Below are positions 10,741 to 21,800 of a DNA stretch of 64,000 nt, in pieces. Source of the DNA: Cladorhizidae sp. MBARI D1340-BT2 (Eukaryota; Porifera; Demospongiae; Poecilosclerida; Cladorhizidae); NCBI GenBank assembly GCA_028752905.1, contig JAQNBH010000005.1:7729829-7793828 (forward strand). Direction: 5' to 3'. Position 1 is the stretch's first letter, and each line of letters opens with the position of its first letter. The notes under the pieces were generated by a model, which saw only the letters and a list, made by a program, of their open reading frames with translations, did not search any database and had not been told where the DNA came from. The translations under genes and the position numbers were made by a program.

Positions 10741-13277
10741 CAGGGGTGTAGCCTTGAAAATTGAAGTGGTACGGTTGTGGGGGGTTCATGCCACACCCAC
10801 TTTTAATTAGATCAATACACATTCATTCAATACACATTCATTCACATATAATTTAGAATTTGGCAAAAACAGATTGACGTGAGTCCTTTGCTAAAATGAA
10901 GTCATTTCCCACAAGTTTTAGGTCAAGGGCATCAGTAAGTTCTTGATGATAATGAAGCACAATAAGGTGATTTAAGCGGGCTTGTGTCATAGTGCTCCTG
11001 AGATAAGTTTTAATTCTTTTCAATGCACTAAATGACCTCTCGGAAGTACTGTTTGTGGCTGGCATCACCATGAGAAGTTGAAATACTCTACAAACAGTGC
11101 CGATCAAGGTTCGCTGAGCTGGGCTTAAAGATTGGAGGATTTTTTTCAACAAGGATATTGATGGTTTTTCTCCTGTTTCTGTCTTTTCTATGAAGAGGAT
11201 TTTGAGCACTTTTAATTCTGCCTCTAGATCATCTTTACTGAAGTCCTCTTCATAAAAATCACAAAAAGAGCTGAGTTCATCCATGTAATCCTTGCCAGAG
11301 CAGACTTTAAAAAGTAACTGTTCGACATTCGAATAGATCTTGAATCCTGGCTGATCAAACCTGTCAGCAATACTAGGTCAAAGACTTCAAAATAGATCTG
11401 CCGATAATGATCTTTAGCTGCAGGAGAGTGTTCTGGTTCACTCTGCCCTGGTTCATAGCGTCTTGGCACCTTGCGTCTCCTAGGAAGTGAAGGTTCTTCA
11501 ACATCTAAATCAACTCTCTTAATCTCAACTGATTCCCAAAACAAGTTAAAATTTTCTTCAGATCTCATGCTTTGTAGAGTTTTGATGGTGAGTGAAGCAA
11601 TTTTTTGTCCTTCCACACTTGACAATGCAGGATTTTGTAGTGTCATGCTAAGCTTGTCTAAAATAATTTGTGACAGTAAAAGCCCAAATAGAAAACAAAA
11701 ATTGTTCATTTGACTTGCAATCCCTCTAATTCTAGCTTTCATCTCTGTGTCAGATGTGGATACCAGTGCTCTCTCCCATAAAACTTTATAATTAGCCAGA
11801 ATACTGGTGATTGCATCTGCTCGGACTGTCCACCTGGTTGAACAGAAGGTTCGAATGCTTGGAGAAATACTTTTCCTTCACGAGGTGTAACATGGCCTCA
11901 CGCTTTGGAGAAAACTTAATTAACTTCACCAGTTCAAAGCTGGTATCGAGACAGTCTCTCATGATGCAAGCTCTCTTAACAGTGTCACCCACACCTAAAT
12001 TCAAAGCATGCCCATAGCAATGAGTAAACACTGCCTTGGGCTCAATTGCTTGGATTTTTGCTGCTACACCACCTCTAGCCCCTGCCATAGTGCTACACCC
12101 ATCATAACACTGCCCACGCATTTTCATGAAAGGTATTTGAAAACGTAAAAGGATGTCTTTTATTGCAGCCACAATACTCTCTGCAGTAGTGGATTAAAGA
12201 TGATACATGCCTAAAAAATCCTCGCTTGCTTCAAACTGTTCATCTATCCATCTTATCACTACTGTCAACTGTACTTTGTTTGAAACATCGGTTGTTTCAT
12301 CCACCATTATTAATGTAAAGTAAGGAGACTTATTGACAAAGGAAAGGATCTTCCTGATAACATGATTGGCCATGATCTCTAGAATTTCATTTTGATTTTC
12401 TGGAGATACATATTTTCTTTGACTTTTATTTAGCCATGTGTCAATTGCTTCATTGTCTTCAGCTCTTAGTTTGAGCAATTGAATCAAGTTGGATTCAACT
12501 GCATTAGCTTTCCGAAAAGCTATACCTTGCCTAGCAAGATACCTTAAACTTGACAGAATGGTCTTGAGGATTTCACGTGCATTTTCTTTATCTCGCTTGA
12601 GCTTGACTCAATAACTCACTTACATCAGAAGTTGCTTTTGGCAAAGTTATAATAGCTTCAACAGCCTCAGCATGCGTCTTAGACTCCTGGTGTTTTTTGA
12701 AAGCCCTTGTTGCATCTTGAAAACCTGTACTGACCTGTAAGTATATATGTGAGAGACTCTTCATAGCAAAACAAGCAGCTATTATAATTAGTACACTTAC
12801 ATAGGTTGTTGATGCATTAAGGCTAGTTTTAATCTGAATGCTTTAACACACGTATGACAATACACTGCATCTTCAGCCTCGTTATAATGTAAAAAATTCC
12901 AAGGGGAGAACCATTGACTCTGAAAACTGCAGTACACCACTTTCTTCTGTCCATAAGCCCTTTTTGGAAACTTGTAGGAAAGAGGTTGATGTGGTTCTCG
13001 TGGCAACTCTGGTAGTATCAAGTTAGCCATAGCATGACAAGGATTCCTGACCATGTGGCAGCTACCTCGAGTCATGTGAGCAGATTATATCACAAGAAAC
13101 ATTTTTTGTGGTCCATAGTAATTATGTATTTATGCATGAGAGCACTTACAAGTTATTAAGTATTAAAACCACAAATATTTACTGGACTTGAAAATAAATA
13201 AATGTGGTAGGAATTTTTGTGAGAATGAAAAGTGGTACGGTTGAACCGTACCAACCGTACTGGTGGCTAAACCACTG
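10741..13277 (-). mobile_element. hAT transposon (ZMYM1-like transposase) with CAG termini
   Basis: The left terminus CAGGGGTGTAGCC at 10741 and the reverse complement of the right terminus, CAGTGGTTTAGCC at 13277, match at 11 of 13 bases; both are followed further in by GGTACGGTT. hAT elements characteristically begin with CAG. The element is 2,537 bp and is inserted in the telomere-like array, which resumes at 13278. The expected 8-bp target duplication is not clear because the target is itself repetitive (GGGTTAGG on the left, TTAGGGCT on the right). Confidence 0.85.
10853..13075 (-). pseudogene. hAT transposase, broken into several frames
   Basis: Reading on the minus strand, the N-terminal part (13075-12797) is a TTF-type zinc-finger segment with SQWFSPWNFLHYNE and YCHTCVKAF. 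The middle (12487-12194) is a DUF4371-type region with MVDETTDVSN, the first catalytic Asp. Next, 12172-11792 carries GQCYDGCSTMAG and HCYGHALNLGV, the conserved second block. The C-terminus (11742-10853) ends in the hAT dimerisation region, with TNSTSERSFSALKRIK. At least four frame breaks separate these pieces. Some could be introns, but near 12190 and 11290 stops interrupt conserved sequence, so it is most likely dead. Confidence 0.85.
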
Positions 13278-13322
13278 TTAGGGCTAGGGTTAGGGCTAAG
13301 GTTAAGAGCTAGGACTAGGGCA
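13278..13322 (+). repeat. Degenerate telomere-like array, right half
   Basis: GGGCTA/GGGTTA hexamers resume immediately after the hAT terminus, showing that the hAT element split one array. Confidence 0.75.
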
Positions 13323-13479
13323 AAAAAATCCCATCTTTCATCCGTTATGGGGTAGGTTCAGGGGGTATTTGGCACAGGGGGTATTTGTCCAGGTGGTAAT
13401 TGTCTGTTTTTTTTAATCTGGGGGGTATATGTCCGGGATAACTCACACCAACACACACACATGCAGAAGATGAAGTAAG

Positions 13480-13640
13480 AGCAGATGGTAAATAGAGAGA
13501 AGGAGGAAGAGGATGGGACAGACAAAGAAGATGGGATAGAGGAGTCAAAAGAGGATGAGCAAGAGAAGGAGGTGGAGAAGGAAGAGGGAGATATGAAGGA
13601 AGAAAGGGGGAGGGGCAAAAATGAAGAAAAAGAGGACGAC
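13480..13640 (+). repeat. Purine-rich (GA/AAG) low-complexity tract
   Basis: Almost pure A/G over about 150 bp, giving acidic-lysine frames on + and Ser/Leu/Pro frames on -. Strand-asymmetric composition of this kind can form triplex or slipped structures. I reject the frames as genes. Confidence 0.7.
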
Positions 13641-14314
13641 AACAAAAACACACCACAAATGTGCAATCTTTTTTTTAAATTTAAAAATGCTATTATTGTT
13701 GCTAAAAAACACATTGTCATTAATTTATTATTACAAATTAAAAAAGATCCTTACTGTCTGGTATAACAAATCAGACATATGTTTGTTTGTCAACAACAGC
13801 ATAAAGCTGATTTGAGTATACAGAGCTTCTACATGTGGCAGTCAACAATAGCAACAAATACATGAGTAGTACATGAATCTTCAACATTCCATTGGACAAA
13901 CCCAATGGCCAGATCAAATTTCTGCTAAAATGTTTAAAATCAACTGCTCCATATCTGCTTCCCCTTCCCCTATCCTTAATTCTCTATGGGTATTTTACCC
14001 ACAGCATTCCCTGATTTTTACGATTACTTTCAGCTGACATCAAATAGGATTCGCACTGATGAAGATCAAAATATTTCAGTTGAAGGTTGGCACGCAGAAT
14101 CCTCGACCCACCCCCATCCCTCATTCTCCCCCCTATCTTCCAGTGATCATCGCGAGGCCACGCCCCCAAACAGGAAGTGACCTGTTTGCTGTCAAAATAA
14201 GGGCTCTCTAGCTCAACAAGGGTTTGTTTGTAGAAGCTAAAAATATATATACATACTCAGCACATCCTATTGAGCAGATAACAGCAAGATTAAAATAATA
14301 ATGCAAGCCTCCCT

Positions 14315-15130
14315 TTAACACCTCAGTTTTATCTTCCTTGCCCACTTCCTCAACCCCTTCCTGTTCCCTCCTTCTTCAGACACAGAACTTCTGATGACCA
14401 TCTGCTCTGTATCCCCTTTAACAGCAACCTTGTCCTCCCAGCTCCCCCCATCATTTATCTCGGTCTGTGCGAGAGCCCCTACCATTGTTTCTTTAGCACC
14501 TTTATTAACCTCCACCATCACCTGTTCTAACTTCCTCCCCAAGACTTCAATTCTTCTCTGTTTATGCTCTACCTGCTTTTCCAATTCTTCCACCCTCAAC
14601 AGAGCACATCACCAATTTGATGAGCTTCCATTAATTTCATATTAATCCACACATCACCACTCTCTCTACGTTCCAACTTCTTTAACACATCCCTCGTCAA
14701 TACATGTACAGTGTTGGTGACATTAGTATCTACTAACCCCCACCACCATCTCTCTCGTCCCGATACTCCTCCTTAATTTTCTCTATTAACTCCTTCTTCC
14801 TTATCATAACCTTATCACTGAAACATCTTACTACACTATTTCTCGTGCCTCTTTCCGGCTCTTCGTATCAATACACTTCACAACCAGCACTTCTTTCCTT
14901 TACCTTCAACATGAACTTCCCCCTTCCCCATACTTGCTCCATCCAAACTCCCAAAACATTGACTACACACCCATTTTTTCTCTCCCTAAACTCTTAATAT
15001 CCTCCTCAGACATGCCAACACATCTTTGGTGAAACTATCCCCCACAAGACCCTTCACACCCAATCCAACTTGAGCCTTCCTCCAAGGATTCTTCATTCCT
15101 TTGAACATACCACGCACGCATCTTGTACCA
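14315..15130 (-). pseudogene. Second retroelement ORF1 relic: PHD finger plus coiled coil
   Basis: On the minus strand near 15105 the frame gives ACVVCSKE (a CxxC pair). After a frameshift it gives EEGSSWIGCEGSCGG, a stop, then FHQRCVGMSEEDIKSLG: the remaining Cys/His ligands of a PHD finger. Further on, 14599-14315 encodes a heptad-like segment starting MRVEELEKQVEHKQRRIEVL, predicted coiled coil. PHD plus coiled coil is the typical ORF1 make-up of many CR1/L2-type LINEs. It differs from the copy at 1-3.9 kb and lies on the other strand, so it is a separate element. No reverse transcriptase was seen beside it. Confidence 0.6.
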
Positions 15131-15605
15131 CATGACGTTGAGGTCATTTTAAAGGTGTCTAGTGTTTGAAAGTGAGCGAATGGTCACTAGAGCTTCTTGA
15201 GGCAAGTTGTTCCACAAGGTGACAGAGCCAGGCAGAAAATTTGAATGCATCTTATCAAATCAAATAGTTCTTAAAATCATATTTTCATAAATCAACTTTG
15301 ATTCCAAAAACTCGTGCACTTTCCACGTCCATGTGTAAATTGTTCAAATGTTCCCTCCCAGAGTCCCCTTATAATTTCAAGCCATTATTGGCTACTAGTT
15401 AATTTCTAGTAGACCATCAGTACAAAGCTACATCCTCATATCACTGTCACCACATCTGTAATTCATGAAACGTGGGGATGTGGTGGGGAAGATTGGGGGA
15501 CCGACTAGCCACAGAGACATGGCGTATGCCTGAACCCGAGCAGTGACCTCCAACGGGGCCCATGAGTGAAGGCGTTCTTGACCCCCCCCCAAGTGACTAC
15601 ATTTA

Positions 15606-15672
15606 AGTTGATTAACGAGAAAGTCGTTGATCTAACGAGAAAGTCGTTGATCTAACGAGAGTTCGTTGAAAT
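15606..15672 (+). repeat. Short tandem repeat, 20-bp unit, under three copies
   Basis: TAACGAGAAAGTCGTTGATC is repeated, the third copy being truncated, about 200 bp upstream of the DUF4139 start codon. Each unit contains AACGAGAAAGTCGTT, a near-palindrome (AACGA...TCGTT). It is a possible 5' regulatory element, but nothing shows this directly. Confidence 0.6.
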
Positions 15673-15866
15673 TATATTGTTGCCGTTGTTATTGTTGTAG
15701 GAAACAAAGTTACTGTGGTATCTATGATAGAAATTGCCACAACAACAAGGAATGTGGATGGGAATTGTAATAGGTACAGGATCGTTTTAACCACTTATCT
15801 GGAGTCGCAGCTGCCACGCCTTCAAACTGTCACGATCTCAAACAAAATTGATTTTCTCCGCCAAGA

Positions 15867-18800
15867 ATGAGTTCTACAGAAGAATTGGCAGGGAAGGTTG
15901 CTGGGGGGAGTGCAGAAAAGAAAGAAGTTGTGATTACTGACTTCCCAGTGCAATCAGTGGTTGTTTACCCGGACAGAGCGGAGGTTCTTTACCCTATCAT
16001 AATATATAATACTTGCTGCTAAAAAAAATTTCAAATGCGAATTTTATGGCAAGGCACATTACTTGTAGCTATACTTATACCTCGAGTTTAGTGTGTGTGT
16101 GTGTGTGTATGTGTTCCCCCAAGTTACTCTAATCTCATCAGAGCCTTGCTTCTTTGAGTTTTTGTTCCTCTGCCAATACCCTGTGGTACTGCAGAGCCAA
16201 TGTTGGCCACAATCATGTTCTGTAAAGATAAAGCCTTATGGTTCAGACCATGAAGGTGGAGGAGGGAGGGCTTGGCAGCATCTGAAGAATGATAGACATT
16301 CTTGATTAGTACCGATTGTAATATTCTTTTTTATGTTGCATCACTTTTTTTAAATTTACGATCGCTATCTCGACTTATAGTTTACCTTTGTGCATACTAG
16401 TGTCTGGTTCATGGTTCATGTGATGACTAATGGCAGGGGTGGGCTATGATTAATGTGTCTCACTATACTCTTGTGTCAGTTACTTATGGAGCTACAATGT
16501 AATGCCTACATACAGGTAACTCGGCTGGTGAAGGTAAAGCTTGGTGTAGGTGAGGTAGAGATAGTCATCAAGAACCTCTCAAAGTGTCTGGACAAAGACT
16601 CTGTCCGTGTGGATGGTATTGGACCAGCCAGCATCACAGAGGTCTCCTTCCAAGTGAGTCTTCCTTCTTTAGGAAAAATCCACCCCTTGCACCATGCTAA
16701 CACTTTGACCAATGCCGTCTCCTCATTTGGCAGAGCAATCTTTGAAAGTAAAATTAAATGTTGGTCTATAGCCATACACAACTTGAATATCTGGTATTAT
16801 AACACTATGATTAAACTTAATATTGAGCCTGGGAAAGCCCCACAAACCCAGTGAAATTGAAATGGGAATGTTTCTCGAGTGATTTTACCGTTTTGTGAGC
16901 AATGGACAAGCAATGGACAAGATGCTAAGAGCGGGCACTTGTAAGAGTTATCAGTGATGATTTGGCCTCCTCGGTATGCTTACCTGCTTATCTAGGGAGC
17001 AGGACTGCTCATCACCGAACCCATGAGCGTTGAACTTGGTTCTAGATAATAAAAAAAGAAGGAGGTGTCATTCCATAACACGTGTACTTTACCTACCGAC
17101 AGACAGACATGATGACTTTATTTGCTTCTTGCGTAAGTTACCAGCAGAATCCTTACAGCATTGGCAAGGAGCATCGGATCAAATAGATTGCCACCTTGGA
17201 ACAACAACAACTGTGCACATTGTTCAGGAGCTCATCGGTGAAGGGTCATTAAGATGCAAGGGCAGATACAGGAACAATCAACTCGTAATATTTGTATCCC
17301 CTTATCTGCAAATTTACTTGCGTCATCTATTCCCCCTGATTGGCAGTAATTACAGTTAGTACTTCTTGCATAAACTGCAGTTGTTTTAGTGAGAAATGTT
17401 GAGCTACAGTCGGAAAGCACACATAGAGAGTTACAAATCCATGATACATTTACAAAAACGGGAATGGGTGGGTGGGTGGGGGAACTAGGGAACAAATAAA
17501 AGTTGTTTCTCTCATGGTTGCCTCCAGTAACATAAATGAAATGTCATTTGTATGATGAACACTTCATTCTCACAAAGTTACTTCCAGCAGGTTTCTCTCA
17601 TGGATGGCTAGGTTTGTCCATGTGTGTGCGTGTGTGTGCATGTGTTCTTCCACTTATAATTACATTATGTGAAGACAGACAGCAGCTATTGTACAGGCCA
17701 CCTATATGGTGGTGGGTTTAAAGTACACTAACACTGTAATAGGATGTGAACAGCCCACCACCAGCTGATGTCATTTTTTAATTGCTGACTTGTGTAATAC
17801 CTATTTAGTCAGCAGTTGGTTACAATTAATGGCTAACCTTTTTTGAAATCGTAGAAATCGTAGGAGAGTAGCAGTAATCTCACAAGGCACTAAGTTTCTC
17901 TAGCTCACATAAGGTGCTTGTGTTTTGCTCTGGAAAGCTTGATGTCTGAAGTATCGTATTGAAGTGCAGCTGCAGGCCAAAGCCTCTTGATGTTTATAGT
18001 CCTGTCCTATAGAGCTCCAACATGTCCTGTCATGTCCATAATGTTTTATTAACGATTTGCCTTTTTTTTTGCTCAATTTTCGGTGATACTAAAGAATTAA
18101 GGGATTATATTTCATCTCCAAATATTTGCATCGCCTTTTCAGTAGTAGTCCGGAATAGCATGCTTCAGGCTTGGATGAGAAGACAGCGCTCTAAGAACTT
18201 TAGTTATTAGCTGTTCTTGCAAGTACACAACAATATATATGCACAACAATGTATATATATACACAACAATTATATACACAACAATTATATATACACAACA
18301 ATGTATATATATGCAACAATGTATAGATATGCAACAATGTATATATACACAATAATTATATATACACAACAATTATATATACACAACAATTATATATACA
18401 CAACAATTATATATACACAACAATGTATATATACACAACAATTATATATACACAACAATTATATATACACAACAATTATATATATACACAACAATTATAT
18501 ATACACAACAATGTATATATACACAACAATTATATATACACAACAATTATATATACACAACAATTATATATACACAACAATTATATATACACAACAATGT
18601 ATATATACACAACAATGTATATATATGCAACAATGTATAGATATGCAACAATGTATATATACACAACAATTATATATACACAACAATTATATATACACAA
18701 CAATTATATATACACAACAATTATATATACACAACAATTATATATACACAACAATTATATATACACAACAATTATATATACACAACAATTATATATACAC

Positions 18801-21800
18801 AACAATGTATATATACACAACAATGTATATATACGCAACAATTATATATGCACAACAATTATATATGCACAACAATGTATATATACACAACAATTATATA
18901 TACACAACAATTATATATACACAACAATTATATATACACAACAATTATATATACACAACAATGTATATATACACAACAATGTATATACACAACAATTATA
19001 TATACACAACAATTATATATACACAACAATTATATATACACAACAATTATATATACACAACAATTATATATACACAACAATGTATATACACAACAATTAT
19101 ATATACACAACAATTATATATACACAACAATTATATATACACAACAATTATATATACACAACAATGTATATATACACAACAATGTATATATACACAACAA
19201 TGTATATATACGCAACAATTATATATGCACAACAATTATATATGCACAACAATGTATATATACACAACAATTATATATACACAACAATTATATATACACA
19301 ACAATTATATATACACAACAATTATATATACACAACAATGTATATATACACAACAATGTATATATATGCAACAATGTATATATACACAACAATTATATAT
19401 ACACAACAATGTATATATACACAACAATGTATATATATGCAACAATGTATAGATATGCAACAATGTATATATACACAACAATTATATATACACAACAATT
19501 ATATATACACAACAATTATATATACACAACAATTATATATACACAACAATGTATATACACAACAATTATATATACACAACAATTATATATACACAACAAT
19601 TATATATACACAACAATTATATATACACAACAATGTATATATACACAACAATGTATATATACACAACAATGTATATATACGCAACAATTATATATGCACA
19701 ACAATTATATATGCACAACAATGTATATATATACACATAACACTGTATATATATACACACAACATTCATATTTCTATTAGGTACACATTTTTTTGCTAGG
19801 AGCATATCCTATAATGCTGCTAGGTGCATATGTGAGTCACTCTTAATTGAACCTATGACCCCACCAAGCATAAATCCTTTTTCTGGTGAACCTGATGGAG
19901 AAAAGCAAGCTGTTGGTAGGCCAGGTGACAAAACTGTTCTGAGATGGCCCGGATGTCTATCTGGAGCAAGATGCCAACAGCACGTCTATCAAAAACATTT
20001 CCTTTGTCTTACGCTACACGAAGATTTTCTCCATTGAAGGGCCTCCAGACTGTCTTATAAACGAGATTACCTTGAACAACACTTTCCAGATTTTAAAACT
20101 GCTACAGTTTGAGAGGCCATCGCTAGGACTACGGACCTACCAAGCCTAGCTAAGCAAGTGACTGCGAGTTTTGCACGCACTGATCACGTGTTCATGAGTA
20201 TGACTACTTGTTAGGTGCAGGTCTTAGTTTGGTGCATGCTTCTTGTTAAGCAGTGGTTTTCTTACAGATTTGTGCACACCGATCTGCTTTTACGGTATAC
20301 TAGCAAAGCAGTATATTCTTATTGCTGATCAAACTGATATATTTCTATAGCAACTATTGCAAGTATATACTTACAGTGTTTTTATAAAATTAAGGCTAGA
20401 GGCAGCCTCACTTTATCACGGCCATTGAGAGGATGCTGTCCTCAACCTAAGGTGTTTTTATAATAGAGAAGGGCTAGAGGCAGCCTCACTAGCAATAATG
20501 CTTGCATTATGTGAGCTCTAATCTAGCTAGCTAACAGAGCAGGGCTAGAGGCAGCCTCACTAGCAATAATGCTTGCACTATGTGAGCTCTAACATAGCTA
20601 GCTAACAGAGCAGGGCTAGAGGCAGCCTCACTAGCAATAATGTTTGCATACATGTATGTGGGCTCTAACATAGCTAGCTAATAGAACAGGGCTAGAGGCA
20701 GCCTCACTGGCAATAATGCTCATGTGAGCTCTAACATAGCTAGCTAATAGAGCAGGGTTAGAGGCAGCCTCACTAGCAATAATGCTTGCATTATGTGAGC
20801 TCTAATCTAGCTAGCTAATAGAGCAGGGGCCTCACTAGCAATAATGCTTGCACTATGTGAGCTCTAACATAGCTAGCTAACAGAGCAGGGCTAGAGGTAG
20901 CCTCACTAGCAATAATGCTTGCATACATGTATGTGGGCTCTAACATAGCTAGCTAATAGAGCAGGGGCCTCACTAGCAATAATGCTTGCATTATGTGAGC
21001 TCTAACATAGCTAGCTAACAGAGCAGGGCTAGAGGCAGCCTCACTAGCAATAATGCTTGCACTATGTGAGCTCTAACATAGCTAGGAGGGCTAGAGGCAG
21101 CCTCACTAGCAATAATGCTTGCATTATGTGGGCTCTAACATAGCTAGCTAACAGAGCAGGGCTAGAGGCAGCCTCACTAGCAATAATGCTTGCACTATGT
21201 GAGCTCTAACATAGCTAGCTAATAGAGGAGGGCTAGAGGCAGCCTCACTAGCAATAATGCTTGCACTATGTGAGCTCTAACATAGCTAGCTAATAGAGGA
21301 GGGCTAGAGGCAGCCTCACTAGCAATAATGCTTGCACTATGTGAGCTCTAACATAGCTAGCTAATAGAGTAGGGCTAGAGGCAGCCTCACTAGCAATAAT
21401 GTTTTGCATATGTGGGCTCTAACATAGCTAGCTAATAGAGCAGGGATAGAGGCAGCCTCACTAGCAATAATGCTTGCATTATGTGAGCTCTAACATAGCT
21501 AGCTAATAGAGCAGGGGCCTCACTAGCAATAATGCTTGCATTATGTGAGCTCTAACATAGCTAGCTAATAGAGCAGGGCTACTGTAGTTCATTGGTAATT
21601 TTTTAGCCTCGTTGGGAATGTGATAAGTGCATGCACAAGCGAATCCCTAAACAAAATGGCTGACAATGGTGATGGTGGTTTCAAGAGCTTGGAGTCAATG
21701 ACCACTTGGTGGCCCTCCTAACTGCCAAACAGTCATGTCATGAGTGTACATGAATATGTTGCCCTCCAGCTCCTCTCTCGGGATCTCTACGTACTCCAGG

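Larger units (their letters stand above)
10475..13440. mobile_element. Outer terminal-inverted-repeat element of unknown superfamily
   Basis: The first ~68 bp at 10475 (starting TATCAGGACATATACC) match the reverse complement of the bases ending at 13440 (starting TATCCCGGACATATACC), including a shared CAATTACCACCTGGACAAAT. Both ends carry repeated ACC-TGGACAAATACC-like submotifs. Inside the inverted repeats lie telomere-like GGGTTA/GGGCTA arrays, and inside these a hAT element. No target duplication could be established and no transposase of its own is visible, so it is a non-autonomous or gutted element. Confidence 0.6.

Noticed and set aside
13345..13815. Acidic/lysine-rich + frame and Ser/Leu/Pro-rich minus frames
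   Set aside because: They arise from a purine-rich low-complexity tract; no conserved motif.
18217..19799. Plus-strand frames of 310-458 codons rich in I/Y/T/Q
   Set aside because: They are translations of the 15-bp microsatellite in all three frames.
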